DNA of 64,000 nucleotides from DASYFG01 sp036498565 (GCA_036498565.1 DASYFG010000001.1:1-64000), one strand, 5' to 3'; shown: positions 26,468 to 36,027, numbered from the stretch's first letter. Notes: generated from the letters alone by a model not told the origin. Program-made: numbers and translations.

Positions 26468-28345
26468 GTGAAGCAACTGATCACTTTTTTTCAATCCATT
26501 CGATTCCGCATCACAATTGTTTTTGTGCTTTTAATGTTAATTGCACTGGAACTTTTGGGTGCGTTTTTTGTACGCCAAATTGAACAACAAGATGTGCGCA
26601 CTTTCCAGCAACAAATTGTCGTGCCCAATGCAGTCAAAAATCAATTTGAAAGTGCGTTGCAAAATAATGATACGGCAGCGGCTAATCGCGCTATTCAAAC
26701 GGCATTAGCGAATTTGGACAACACCAACGTGCAGGAAATTCAAGTGATTGATGCGACCGGCACGATTCGTGGGACGATGACCGTCGCTGGCCGACAAACA
26801 GTGGGTCAAAAAACCACTGATATTAACACACAAAAAGCGTTGGCAGCCAATGAAAATTATCGCACGACGCGCACGGTGAGCGATAATGGCAATCGTTTGC
26901 TCGTGGCGACGACGGCTTTGACGACGAAATCCAATAATAAAACAACACGCTTGGGCGTTGTGGTGGTTAGCGCGAATTTGGAAGGCGTTTACGATAATAT
27001 TTCTAAAGTGACGCATCTGTTTTTGTGGGCTGGCGTGATCGCGTTTTTTGCAACAATTGCGATGGCGTTGTTTTTGGCACGAACTTTGACGCGACCAATT
27101 GAATTGATTAGTGAACAGACCGCAAAAATTGCCGACGGGGACTATTCAATGGTCAACCATATTCACGGGAGCGACGAATTGAGTCAGCTGGCGGCGGCCG
27201 TTAATGATTTGTCCGTCCGCGTTGAAGAATCGACGGAAGCCGTCAATTCCGAGCGTAATCGTTTGGATTCCGTGCTGACGCACATGGCCGATGGGGTTTT
27301 GGCAGCGAATCGACGCGGGGAAGTGACGATTATCAACCAAGCGGCGGCTGATTTTGTGGGCTTAACGCGCGAAGAGGCGCTGGGGATGCCGGTCGTTGAT
27401 TTGTTAGCGTTACACGGTCAAACGACGTTGCGTGATATGTTGGAAAATCCAGAGGATTTGCAGTTGGATTTGTCTGATGATCGACAAGATTTGATTGTGC
27501 AAGCGTATATTTCGTTGATTAAGCGCCAAAGTGGTTTTATTTCTGGTTTGGTCATTATTTTGCATGATATTACGGAACAACGCCGCATTGATATTGAGCG
27601 CCGCTCGTTTGTGTCGAACGTCTCGCATGAATTGCGGACGCCGTTGACATCGGTGCGCTCTTACGTGGATGCGTTGGCCGATGGGGCTTTGGATAATCCG
27701 GAAATGGCGCATCAGTTTTTGGGCGTCGTGCAGGATGAAACGCAGCGCATGATTCGCATGATCAATGATTTGCTGGAATTGTCGCGTTTGGATCAAGGGC
27801 GTTTGGAAGTAAGTCCGGAAGTGGTGAATTTGAACCGCTTGTTTAGTTATGTTTTGGATCGTTTTGACATGATTTTGGATAGTGAGGCCCAAGAGGACAT
27901 CTCATCTGTGGAGCGTTCGCACAAGCGTTATCGCATTGCGCGTGATTTTGTTGATGAAGATGTTTGGGTGGAAGTTGATCCGGATAAATTCACGCAGGTG
28001 CTGGACAATTTGATGAACAATGCGGTCAAATATTCACCTGACGGGGGCACGATTACGGCGCGTTTGGTCAAAACCAAGCGGCGCGCGATTTTGTCAATTT
28101 CCGATCAAGGTTTGGGGATTCCACGTCAAGATTTGGATAATATTTTCAACCGTTTCTTCCGCGTGGACAAAGCGCGCTCACGCGCGCAAGGCGGCACGGG
28201 ACTTGGTTTGGCGATTTCAAAAGAAGTGGTGGAATTGTTCAAAGGTCGCATTTGGGCGGATTCGGTTGAAGGACAAGGTTCGACCTTCTATATTGCTTTG
28301 AACTTTGTGGAAGGCGGCTTTGAGGAGGACTGGGATGCTGAATAA
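26468..28345 (+). CDS. walK: Sensor histidine kinase WalK (YycG)
   Basis: A 625-residue membrane kinase starting with GTG after TAGGAGAC. Membrane helices at about 12-34 and 182-203 enclose an extracellular PAS-like sensor domain; then HAMP (204-256), a cytoplasmic PAS (about 262-370), HisKA with the phosphorylated His in V-S-H-E-L-R-T-P, and HATPase with N-N-A-V-K-Y-S, D-Q-G-L-G-I-P and G-T-G-L-G-L-A. It phosphorylates WalR in response to cell-wall status. The 10-base gap to walR and the overlap with yycH show one operon. Confidence 0.95.
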   Translation: MKQLITFFQSIRFRITIVFVLLMLIALELLGAFFVRQIEQQDVRTFQQQIVVPNAVKNQFESALQNNDTAAANRAIQTALANLDNTNVQEIQVIDATGTIRGTMTVAGRQTVGQKTTDINTQKALAANENYRTTRTVSDNGNRLLVATTALTTKSNNKTTRLGVVVVSANLEGVYDNISKVTHLFLWAGVIAFFATIAMALFLARTLTRPIELISEQTAKIADGDYSMVNHIHGSDELSQLAAAVNDLSVRVEESTEAVNSERNRLDSVLTHMADGVLAANRRGEVTIINQAAADFVGLTREEALGMPVVDLLALHGQTTLRDMLENPEDLQLDLSDDRQDLIVQAYISLIKRQSGFISGLVIILHDITEQRRIDIERRSFVSNVSHELRTPLTSVRSYVDALADGALDNPEMAHQFLGVVQDETQRMIRMINDLLELSRLDQGRLEVSPEVVNLNRLFSYVLDRFDMILDSEAQEDISSVERSHKRYRIARDFVDEDVWVEVDPDKFTQVLDNLMNNAVKYSPDGGTITARLVKTKRRAILSISDQGLGIPRQDLDNIFNRFFRVDKARSRAQGGTGLGLAISKEVVELFKGRIWADSVEGQGSTFYIALNFVEGGFEEDWDAE

Positions 28346-29636
28346 ACGCCGACATTATGGCGATATCGCCCAAATCACCGTTTTGTGTGCGCTGGTGCTG
28401 CTCAGTATTTTTTTGACTTGGCAAATTGTTTTGTCACCGGGTGCAAAATCCAGCTCAGTCCAAAATAGCAGCGATGATGCCCAAAATTTGAGCCAGGTTT
28501 TCCAACCAAATCAGGTGTTCAACGTCACCAGTAATCGCAAAGTCGAGCGGCTGGCGACAGCGTCAATTACGCGTAGTGCCAAGCTGCGCCAGACTTTGAG
28601 TAAGGCCACTTTTCGTTATAATAAAACGGTGCCGAGCACGAATCAAGCCATTGAAAAGCTGCTCACAACGCCGCATAGTTTAGTTTTGCGCTACAATGAT
28701 CGTTTGCCGTTGGCGTATTTTAATGCGCGCTACGCACAAGATATGGCGCGCGATGACGTGACGTTCGATTATGTCGTCGTGCCCTACATGCAATTTGTGA
28801 ATCCGCGCGTGTATTTGGTTGATTCTCGTGCCAAATCTATCACCACTCTGACCGCAAAAGATCTCCATCAACAAATTTTCACAGATGAATTAGCGTCATT
28901 AAAAGCTAAAGATACGCAAACCGTGACCTTTGCAGTTCGCAGTGATCGCGTGCAGGTGACGTATCCAAGTGCATTTAGTTTGCCGGTTTATTCGTATTTA
29001 GTGAACACACAAGACGCGCATAGTTATGTCAACCAACTGCTAGGCAACTATCAAATTCACACGACCCAAAAAGGTGACATGACCACTTACCGCAACGCCG
29101 GTGCGCAAAGTTTGCAAGTTAATGCCGACACGCGGTTATTAACTTTCCGCGATAAAAGTCGCCAAAATACCAATTTGGTGGATCGCTTGTCGGCAAGTTT
29201 TGCGTTGTTGAATTTGAACGGCATGGATTTATCGAATATACGTTATTTTGAAGCGCGTGATGCGGGCAAAAGTATTGTCTACCGGACATTTGTGCGTGAT
29301 TGGCCGGTTTTTTATCAAGCACCAAATGGCGCCGTGCAAGTCACGGATGATCAAAAATTAACGGCCGTTTATGCGCTGGACGCGCTCACCACGCCAGTGC
29401 CCAATAGCCAAAGTGACGTGACGTTGCCTAACACCGCAACGATTCAAAAAACGTTAACTACGGCCGGCATTAGTGCCAAAAGTTATAGTGATATGACGCC
29501 GGGTTATCAGTGGCAACGTCAAAGTTCGGCTAGTCAAGTTGTTGATTTGACGCCGGTTTGGGTGTTGCAAGATGCCAAAACCGGCGAGTGGGAAGCGCTG
29601 TCAGAATTCATCAAACGACATCAAGGGAAGGGGTAA
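28335..29636 (+). CDS. walH: WalRK regulator YycH (WalH)
   Basis: A 433-residue protein anchored by an N-terminal helix (about residues 16-36) with a large extracellular beta-rich part, the YycH layout. It binds WalK in the membrane and tunes its activity together with YycI. ATG 28335 overlaps walK by 11 bases, with GAGGAGGA upstream. Identification rests on position and topology more than on conserved residues. Confidence 0.9.
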   Translation: MLNKRRHYGDIAQITVLCALVLLSIFLTWQIVLSPGAKSSSVQNSSDDAQNLSQVFQPNQVFNVTSNRKVERLATASITRSAKLRQTLSKATFRYNKTVPSTNQAIEKLLTTPHSLVLRYNDRLPLAYFNARYAQDMARDDVTFDYVVVPYMQFVNPRVYLVDSRAKSITTLTAKDLHQQIFTDELASLKAKDTQTVTFAVRSDRVQVTYPSAFSLPVYSYLVNTQDAHSYVNQLLGNYQIHTTQKGDMTTYRNAGAQSLQVNADTRLLTFRDKSRQNTNLVDRLSASFALLNLNGMDLSNIRYFEARDAGKSIVYRTFVRDWPVFYQAPNGAVQVTDDQKLTAVYALDALTTPVPNSQSDVTLPNTATIQKTLTTAGISAKSYSDMTPGYQWQRQSSASQVVDLTPVWVLQDAKTGEWEALSEFIKRHQGKG

Positions 29637-29638
29637 AT

Positions 29639-30421
29639 ATGCCATTTAAAACAGTTCGTTGGCTTTTAATTGGGTTATTTGCCGTGTTGAACCTCTTTTT
29701 GTTTCAATGGTGGCATGCCGGGCAAGTTGCGCCCACGGTAACGAGTAATCCGGGGGCGGCTTTGATTAAAGAAATTAAACGCCAGCATATTTTATTGCCT
29801 GATTTACGCACCGAGCAGTTAACGGGTCAATATTTGGCGGCGGTACCAGAACAATTTTCGGCCAAAAAAACAGCGAGTTTAACGCTAAAAGTCGATCGTT
29901 CCTGCACGCAACTCACCGGGACTTTTGCCAAAAAAACGTTGTTACGGAGCCAACAAGATTTTGTGGCGAATTTACAAGATGGTTCGTTGACGCTGGCGCG
30001 TAATTTTAGCGGTAGTCGCTGGTACAATGATTGGTTCACCAAAGACGCCACGCAGCGCTATGTTGCCATTCAGTTGTACAACAATGCACCAATTTTAAGT
30101 AGCAAAGCCCGTCTGACGGTTAATATGACCGGTGAAAAAATCAAAAATTTCACCCTGCAACGTTTGACGGCTTTCCAAAAACTAGATGAGGAACGCACAT
30201 TAATTAGCCAGCAAGACGCGGTCATTGATTTGTATCGGTATAACGAACTGCACGCCGGCGATCGGGTTTTGCAGTTACAACAAGGCTATGATGATGTGAT
30301 CAAAGTCAATGATCATGAAATTTTCGTGCCGGTATGGTTAGTTTGGGTGCAAAATGAAGCCGGCGTTAATCGCTTGCTTTTGGTGAATGCTTTAACCGGT
30401 GAAAACCGCACGGTGCATTGA
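29639..30421 (+). CDS. walI: WalRK regulator YycI (WalI)
   Basis: A 260-residue protein with an N-terminal helix (about residues 7-25, including F-L-F-Q-W-W) and an extracellular domain. It starts two bases after the yycH stop, with AAGGGAAGGGG upstream. Partner of YycH in control of WalK. Unlike in most lactobacilli, walJ does not follow; the next gene is htrA. Confidence 0.9.
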   Translation: MPFKTVRWLLIGLFAVLNLFLFQWWHAGQVAPTVTSNPGAALIKEIKRQHILLPDLRTEQLTGQYLAAVPEQFSAKKTASLTLKVDRSCTQLTGTFAKKTLLRSQQDFVANLQDGSLTLARNFSGSRWYNDWFTKDATQRYVAIQLYNNAPILSSKARLTVNMTGEKIKNFTLQRLTAFQKLDEERTLISQQDAVIDLYRYNELHAGDRVLQLQQGYDDVIKVNDHEIFVPVWLVWVQNEAGVNRLLLVNALTGENRTVH

Positions 30422-30478
30422 TTTTAACCGTCATTTAATTTTATTTGGTAAAATAGCTTTAACATGAGGAGGTGTAGC

Positions 30479-31615
30479 ATGGCATCTTTAACAAAAACAT
30501 TGATTACTGGGGTGATTGCCGGTCTGGTGGGCGGTGGTTTGCTATTGGGCGGCCGTTATGCGTTGGAAACGCAACAGGCCAATCAGCAAGCAGCGACAGC
30601 TCAATCTAGTGCGAGCAAAGCGCAAAATACGGCCACAAAAGGCACGGCCAACTCGGCTTATAACCAAATTGCCGATGCCGTGGTGTCGATTTTGAATTAT
30701 GCCCAAAGTGGCCCTAAAACCTACGAAGAGCAATCAGAAGGATCCGGCGTCATCTACAACGTGACCGGCGATACCGCTTATGTGGTGACCAATAATCACG
30801 TGATTGAAAGTGCCGCGAAGCTGCAAGTTTTGCTCAATGACGGGACGAAAGTGAATGCGACTTTGGTCGGCAAAGATGAAATGACCGACTTGGCGGTTTT
30901 GAAAATTAGCTCAAGTCGGGTTAAGGCGAGTGCAACCTTTGCGGATTCTGACAAAATCGTCGTTGGTCAAGATGTGATTGCGGTGGGCTCGCCTTTGGGC
31001 TCACAGTACGCTTCTTCGGTGACGGAAGGCATCATTTCTGCCAAAAAACGTTTGGTTGAAGCCACTACAACGTCAGGCAAAAACTACGGTGGTTCGACTG
31101 TTATCCAAACTGATGCGGCTATTAATGCGGGTAATTCCGGTGGCCCGTTGGTGAATTTCGCGGGGCAAGTTGTCGGCATTAATTCGATGAAGTTGACAAC
31201 TTCGTCTTCGGGGACAACCGTTGAGGGGATGGGATTTGCGATTCCATCTAATACGGTTGTGAACATCATCAACGGTTTGGTGAAAAATGGCAAAATCACG
31301 CGGCCGGCCATTGGCATTAGTCTGGTGGATTTGTCAGAAGTCACCGCTGATGAGCAAAAAAGCACGCTGAAAACACCTACTAGCGTTACGGGTGGCGTCG
31401 TGGTCATGAGTGTGACCAAAAAAGGACCGGCCGATAATGCAGGTTTGAAAAAGTATGACGTCATCGTCGGTATTGACGGCAAAAATGTCGCCAATCAAGC
31501 GGATTTGCGTGAGGAACTCTACAAACACAAATTAGGCGATACGATCAAATTAACGTATTACCACGGTGCAACGAAGCACACGGTCAAAGTTAAATTAACC
31601 CAGAAACTCACCTAA
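30479..31615 (+). CDS. htrA: Serine protease HtrA/DegP
   Basis: A 378-residue membrane-anchored protease and chaperone for exported proteins. Residues about 7-27 are a membrane anchor, 28-60 a Gln/Ala/Ser-rich linker. The trypsin-like domain has His in T-N-N-H-V-I-E, Asp in T-D-L-A-V-L and Ser in G-N-S-G-G-P-L. One PDZ domain occupies about 285-375. GAGGAGGTG lies 3 bases before the spacer to ATG 30479. It follows yycI by 57 bases and probably belongs to the same transcript. Confidence 0.95.
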   Translation: MASLTKTLITGVIAGLVGGGLLLGGRYALETQQANQQAATAQSSASKAQNTATKGTANSAYNQIADAVVSILNYAQSGPKTYEEQSEGSGVIYNVTGDTAYVVTNNHVIESAAKLQVLLNDGTKVNATLVGKDEMTDLAVLKISSSRVKASATFADSDKIVVGQDVIAVGSPLGSQYASSVTEGIISAKKRLVEATTTSGKNYGGSTVIQTDAAINAGNSGGPLVNFAGQVVGINSMKLTTSSSGTTVEGMGFAIPSNTVVNIINGLVKNGKITRPAIGISLVDLSEVTADEQKSTLKTPTSVTGGVVVMSVTKKGPADNAGLKKYDVIVGIDGKNVANQADLREELYKHKLGDTIKLTYYHGATKHTVKVKLTQKLT

Positions 31616-31620
31616 ACAAA

Positions 31621-31645
31621 GCCCAGTCAGTCGACTGGGCTTTTA
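31621..31645 (+). terminator. Terminator of the wal-htrA operon
   Basis: GCCCAGTC and GACTGGGC form an 8-bp stem with a 4-base loop, followed by TTTTA. Confidence 0.8.
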
Positions 31646-31686
31646 CTTTCTCTTAAACTTCGCTTGACAGGATTTTCGTGCCAAAA

Positions 31687-32159
31687 TGTGGATAAATACG
31701 CTAATTTTCGGTGTTTTCTGTGAATAAGTAGTGATGGTGTGTGGAAAACTAATGAAAAATTTGCAGAATACGATGAAAACGGGATTGGATAGGCATTTAC
31801 GGACGCTTTGAGGTAAAATAGAGTTTGGAAAGTGTTTCAGGCTATTTTTCAGGTTGATTTCAGTTAAATAACGTGAAAATAACAGAAATATCCGTATATT
31901 ATCGCCGAAAAAGGCGAACATTTGTCGGTGCGAACAAATGTACTTGTTAACAGTTGTGGAAAAGTGTGTGAAAAACTGTGAATAACCCGTTGTTTAACTA
32001 GCGGAAAAACCTAAAATGCCGAAAAAAGGCGTTTTCAAGTTATCCACAGATTTACGAATTATCCACAAAAAATGTGAATAACTTTTGTCAGCGAACGTTA
32101 CAAATCCCTATGTAAAGGCATTTGAGCGTTGTGTAAAGAAACTGTGTTCGTGTGAATAA
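31687..32159. other. Cluster of DnaA-box-like 9-mers (oriC-like or DnaA-titrating)
   Basis: The 600-base gap between htrA and rlmH holds TGTGGATAA (31687), TTATCCACA (32040 and 32059), TGTGAATAA (31719, 31977, 32073 and 32151) and TGTGGAAAA (31740 and 31955). Three are perfect DnaA boxes, the others one or two changes off. It also has small hairpins (CGCC-GAAAAA-GGCG near 31903, and ACATTTGT/ACAAATGT near 31918). No dnaA or dnaN is in the window. The walRK-rlmH region lies near the origin in many Firmicutes, so an origin or an accessory DnaA-binding site is plausible. Confidence 0.65.
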
Positions 32160-32253
32160 CTGCTATTGAACATTTTTTTAACGAATGTTCAAAAACTCTA
32201 GGAATTTGTTAAAAATCCTAAGAAAATGTAAAAACTGTGAAAAGGTTTGGAAA

Positions 32254-32733
32254 ATGAATATCAAAATTATATCGGTCGGGAAATTAAAAGAAACCTACTT
32301 AAAAGACGGCATCGCCGAGTACGCAAAACGCTTGCAGCGCTTTGGCAAAATCGAGTTGATTGAAGTACCCGATGAAAAAACGCCCGATAACGCCAGTGAC
32401 GCGCAGAACACCCAAATTATGGCAAAAGAAGCCGATCGCATCGCCGCCAAAATCGGCGAACGCGATTATGTGGTGGTTTTGGCGATTGAAGGCAAGCAAT
32501 TCCCGTCAGAAGAATTTGCGCGTAAGCTAAACGAGGTGGCGGTGCAGGGCTTTTCAGACGTTACGTTTATTATCGGTGGATCGCTTGGTTTGGCACCGGC
32601 GATCAAACAACGCGCGAACTTGAAAATGAGTTTTGGTTTGCTCACTTTGCCACATCAATTGATGCGTTTGGTCTTAATTGAGCAAATTTATCGGGCATTT
32701 ATGATTCAACAAGGCAGTCCTTATCACAAATAG
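32254..32733 (+). CDS. rlmH: 23S rRNA pseudouridine1915 N3-methyltransferase RlmH
   Basis: A 159-residue SPOUT-class methyltransferase: M-N-I-K-I-I-S-V-G-K-L-K start, V-V-L-A-I-E-G-K-Q-F-P-S-E, the SAM-knot motif F-I-I-G-G-S-L-G-L and the C-terminal L-P-H-Q-L-M-R-L-V-L-I-E-Q-I-Y-R-A signature ending Y-H-K. It methylates pseudouridine 1915 of 23S rRNA. The start is ATG 32254; the longer frame adds 23 residues foreign to the family. Confidence 0.97.
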   Translation: MNIKIISVGKLKETYLKDGIAEYAKRLQRFGKIELIEVPDEKTPDNASDAQNTQIMAKEADRIAAKIGERDYVVVLAIEGKQFPSEEFARKLNEVAVQGFSDVTFIIGGSLGLAPAIKQRANLKMSFGLLTLPHQLMRLVLIEQIYRAFMIQQGSPYHK

Positions 32734-32850
32734 CGTCATTGGCGGGCATGAAACTAAATTCATGCGTGGCGTCCTTTAAATTTAAGGGGTGCATAAATTT
32801 GACAACTTCTTCACAAGTGGCGTAAGGTTGATGAGTGAAGGAGAATACAT

Positions 32851-34023
32851 ATGCAGTCAGAACGTATTTTTAGTCGCACATTTTTACAAATTGCGCTGAT
32901 TAATTTTTTGATGTTGGTTGGTTTTTATAGCTTGATTGTCACGATTGGTCCTTATGCGGTCAATCAGTTGCATGCTTCGGCGGCAATCGGTGGTCTGTTA
33001 GTGGGCATGACCGTCATTGGTTCGCTGGTCGCGCGCTTATTTTCGAGCGTGATTGCGACAAAGTTACAGACCAAGCAGATGATGTTGCTGGGCACAATTG
33101 TTTTGGTGCCGGCGATGTTTTTGTATCATTGGGCGACAGGGATCGCGGTGTTGCTGGTTTTGCGCTTTATCCAAGGTTTGTCAGTCGGTTTGGTTGGAAC
33201 GGTGACCAACACGGCAGTCGTGCATTTGATTCCGGAAAATCGCCGCAGTGAAGGGATTAGCTATTTTAGTTTGAGTACGGTGATCGCCACGGCGCTTGGG
33301 CCGTTTGCGGGTTTGTTGATTATGCAAAATGGCACGTATGCGACGTTGTTTAATTTTGAAACGGCGCTGGCGGTTTTGGCGTTAATTGCCACTATTTTCG
33401 TCTCGCAAAAAACAATTACCGTGCCAAATCACGTCACCAGTGCGCCAAAAGAACGCGGTTTGGCGGCTTTCATCGAGCCAAAAGTCATCCCGCTTGCGCT
33501 TGCTTTGTTGGTGGCCGCGTTGACGTATGCCGCGGTGCAAACGTATTTGTCGTTTTATTTAAAAGCGCAGGGCATGGGCAGTTATGCGAGTTATTTCTTT
33601 TTGATTTTCGCGGGGATTGTGTTTATCAGCCGGCCGTTTACCGGACGTTTGGTCGATCAGCGCAATGAAAACTGGGTCGTTTATCCCGGCTTGATTTTGC
33701 TGGCGCTGGGCTTTGTGGTGTTGAGTCAGGTGCATGACGTGTGGACGTTTGTCCTGTCGGCTTTGTTGATTGGCCTTGGCTTTGGAAATTTCAATTCGAC
33801 CATTCAAGCAACTATTGCCAAAATCGTGCCACCGCATCGCATTGGTCACGGCACGTCTACGTATTTTATCTTTTTTGATATTGCCTTTGGTTTCGGTCCG
33901 TATTTGTTGGGATTGATTGAACCAAGCATCGGCTTTCAAGCGCTGTTTACCAGCATGATTGCTGTCAGCGTCGTCGCGTTAGTGCTGTATTATTTGGTGC
34001 ATGGCCGTCATGTGCGTGCATAA
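32851..34023 (+). CDS. MFS transporter
   Basis: A 390-residue protein with about 12 membrane helices and the MFS loop motif after helix 2 (G-S-L-V-A-R-L-F, then K-L-Q-T-K). It starts at ATG after GAAGGAGA. The family includes drug and sugar efflux pumps; substrate not predictable. It stands alone, with its own terminator. Confidence 0.85.
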   Translation: MQSERIFSRTFLQIALINFLMLVGFYSLIVTIGPYAVNQLHASAAIGGLLVGMTVIGSLVARLFSSVIATKLQTKQMMLLGTIVLVPAMFLYHWATGIAVLLVLRFIQGLSVGLVGTVTNTAVVHLIPENRRSEGISYFSLSTVIATALGPFAGLLIMQNGTYATLFNFETALAVLALIATIFVSQKTITVPNHVTSAPKERGLAAFIEPKVIPLALALLVAALTYAAVQTYLSFYLKAQGMGSYASYFFLIFAGIVFISRPFTGRLVDQRNENWVVYPGLILLALGFVVLSQVHDVWTFVLSALLIGLGFGNFNSTIQATIAKIVPPHRIGHGTSTYFIFFDIAFGFGPYLLGLIEPSIGFQALFTSMIAVSVVALVLYYLVHGRHVRA

Positions 34024-34065
34024 AAAACCGCTTAGCGGGTCAAATTGACCGCTTGGCGGTTTTTT
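34022..34065 (+). terminator. Terminator after the MFS gene
   Basis: AAAACCGC and GCGGTTTT enclose a second paired region (GGTCAA/TTGACC), followed by T residues. Confidence 0.8.
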
Positions 34066-34120
34066 GTTGTGTTGCATTTCAAAAATTTGCTAAACTACAA
34101 GCAACATAGGAGGTTGAGAA

Positions 34121-34576
34121 ATGAAAGTTAAATTCGAAGCACATGACCAACCAGAAATAGCGGTGGTTGTGCGCGCTCAAAAACAAACGCCCGCCGTTAA
34201 TACGTTGATGAACTATCTAAACGCCTATCAAGATGTGCCAAAACTAGTTGTATTTGATCCACGCAAGGAACGTGAACGATTGATTACACAATATGAAATG
34301 CTGTTGATCCAAGTGCAAGGAGATTGGTTAAAAATTCAGTTGCTCAACAATCAAGCAGTTCAATATCGCGAGCGGTTGTATAAATTTTATGCACAATTGG
34401 ACCAACGTTTTGTGCAAATCAATAAAAGTACAGTGGTCAATGCTTACGGCATTCAGCAATTAACGGTCAAGTTTGGGCAAGTCACGGCAGAACTTGATTC
34501 AGGGACGCAAGTGGCTGTTTCACGTCGTTATGTCAAAAAACTAAAAGAAGCTTTGGAGGTGTTAACACATGGTTAG
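34121..34576 (+). CDS. LytTR-family DNA-binding regulator
   Basis: A 151-residue protein with a C-terminal LytTR domain (about 50-148; Y-K-F-Y-A-Q-L-D-Q-R-F-V-Q-I-N-K-S-T-V-V-N and V-S-R-R-Y-V-K-K-L-K). It has no receiver domain. In Lactobacillales such proteins pair with a DUF3021 membrane protein, as here with an 8-base overlap, in a membrane-linked regulatory system. TAGGAGGTTG precedes the ATG. Confidence 0.85.
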   Translation: MKVKFEAHDQPEIAVVVRAQKQTPAVNTLMNYLNAYQDVPKLVVFDPRKERERLITQYEMLLIQVQGDWLKIQLLNNQAVQYRERLYKFYAQLDQRFVQINKSTVVNAYGIQQLTVKFGQVTAELDSGTQVAVSRRYVKKLKEALEVLTHG

Positions 34577-34973
34577 TTACTGGTTAAAATTGGTTTTCAA
34601 ACGGATGCTGATTGGCATGTTGTTTGCTTCTTTGTCCGTGATGATTTGGGTGGCTGCGCATAGTCAAGCGACGCTTGGCTCAGCAAAGGCTGCGCAAGTG
34701 TTGCTTTTGGCGGGGTGGATTGGTTGCACGGTACTTGTCTTTGACGTTGCGGCGATTTTGGAATGGTCTGATTGGCAAGCATATGGCCTGCATTATTTGA
34801 TTGTGGTGGCGTCGGTTTTTGTGGTCAATCCAATGAGTTTCCAGCATTGGTTAGGGCAAATGTTAGTTGTAGGTGCTCTTTATCTGGTTAATATGCTTTT
34901 ATTCAGTTATCTGCTCCGAACTGACGTTGCCGACGTCAACGCCAAAATCACCGCACTAAAAAACCGCCAATAA
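34569..34973 (+). CDS. DUF3021 membrane partner of the LytTR regulator
   Basis: A 134-residue protein with four membrane helices (about 12-30, 43-63, 73-90 and 95-115), the DUF3021 size and layout. It overlaps the LytTR gene. In the family it holds or restrains the regulator at the membrane. Its last codons and stop are part of the terminator stem. Confidence 0.8.
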   Translation: MVSYWLKLVFKRMLIGMLFASLSVMIWVAAHSQATLGSAKAAQVLLLAGWIGCTVLVFDVAAILEWSDWQAYGLHYLIVVASVFVVNPMSFQHWLGQMLVVGALYLVNMLLFSYLLRTDVADVNAKITALKNRQ

Positions 34974-34985
34974 GGCGGTTTTTTC
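34957..34985. terminator. Shared terminator between convergent genes
   Basis: AAACCGCC and GGCGGTTT around AATAA, with A and T runs on either side. It serves the DUF3021 gene and the minus-strand gene. Confidence 0.85.
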
Positions 34986-34986
34986 A

Positions 34987-35511
34987 TTATTCAGGTAAGG
35001 TGATTGACAAACCAGGCTTGCCGGTTGGTTGTTCGGGTTGTTCTTGTAACAAGAAGCTTGGGAAAATGGTTAATTCTTTTTCGTCGTCGCCGACTTGTGA
35101 AGAACCCAAAATGCGGGTAACCAATTCCAAAATACGGTCTTCATAAGTCTCTTTTTCGATTTGTTCGATTTCAGGTTTGACAATTTGGCGGAACATGTTG
35201 ATGCGGATATGCGGTACCAAAGCGTATTCGCGGCCAATCAAATTCGTCCATTCGCTGAATTGTTCGTCGGTCAAATTTTCGCCGATTTGCATGAAGCTGG
35301 CGTTAAAGGTATTTTGTGCGGCGCCACCGTTTTCTTCAAATTCTGCTTCGGTAATGTGTTCGCCGATTAATTCTTTGGCATAATCAAAGTCAAAAACGCG
35401 GCGTTGATCGTAAATGTGAATAAAACCGGCGGTAAAGTCGGTGCTCTCGTCAACGACGCGCAAGACGCGGTCGCGAATCCCTGAGAATAATTGCTGTGTG
35501 TAATATGGCAT
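34987..35511 (-). CDS. Hypothetical protein, acidic
   Basis: A 174-residue soluble, acidic protein beginning M-P-Y-Y-T-Q-Q-L-F-S-G-I. It carries a run of helices and a disordered Gln/Glu/Pro tail. No catalytic motif is recognised. It is divergent from the gene at 35570, with only 58 bases between, so the two may share control. Confidence 0.7.
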   Translation of the reverse strand: MPYYTQQLFSGIRDRVLRVVDESTDFTAGFIHIYDQRRVFDFDYAKELIGEHITEAEFEENGGAAQNTFNASFMQIGENLTDEQFSEWTNLIGREYALVPHIRINMFRQIVKPEIEQIEKETYEDRILELVTRILGSSQVGDDEKELTIFPSFLLQEQPEQPTGKPGLSITLPE

Positions 35512-35569
35512 GAGTTCACTCCAAGATTATGATACACTTATTTTAGCATACTTAGAAAAGAGAGGCATC

Positions 35570-36013
35570 ATGGACTTTTTTAAAAATTTTTTCAAAAACA
35601 ACACCCCCGATGCACCCAAGAAACTGGCCAAAACCAAGCTGCCACCGGCTGCTGACGATAGTGATGATCCGATTGAACGTTTTGAAAAGACGTATAATCC
35701 CGCGATTTTTTTCGCCAGTTTTGACGAAGCGGTGACAACTTTGCAAGCAGCGGGCCAAAATGCGCGCGCCGAAATGTTGCTCGCCAACCAAACAATCGCC
35801 CAAAAAGCGCTAATTGATCGCGTCGTGCAAAGCGCCGTGGTGCAAGGCAAAAAGCTTTCCGATAACGACAAAATTGATTTGTTGAGTCGCGCAACCGACG
35901 CCATCCGCAAATACAACGCGAAAATGAGCACGGAAGTGCGCGCCTATCTCGCCCAACAAAAGCGCCAAGCAATTTTAACCATTACTCACGAAAATACTGA
36001 AGAAGATGCGTAA
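35570..36013 (+). CDS. Hypothetical soluble protein
   Basis: A 147-residue protein. The N-terminus is amphipathic (M-D-F-F-K-N-F-F-K-N-N) and could touch the membrane; the remainder is helical and charged. The start is ATG 35570, with AAGAGAGG upstream; the frame opening at 35510 overlaps the divergent gene. The stop codon lies in the terminator. No known family. Confidence 0.7.
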   Translation: MDFFKNFFKNNTPDAPKKLAKTKLPPAADDSDDPIERFEKTYNPAIFFASFDEAVTTLQAAGQNARAEMLLANQTIAQKALIDRVVQSAVVQGKKLSDNDKIDLLSRATDAIRKYNAKMSTEVRAYLAQQKRQAILTITHENTEEDA

Positions 36014-36027
36014 CGCATCTTTTTTTA
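36004..36027 (+). terminator. Terminator overlapping the 35570 gene end
   Basis: AGATGCG-TAA-CGCATCT followed by seven T; the loop is the stop codon itself. Confidence 0.85.

Noticed and set aside
26705..27892. Several minus-strand frames opposite walK
   Set aside because: They are antisense shadows of a conserved gene, with His/Arg/Gln-rich composition typical of such shadows.
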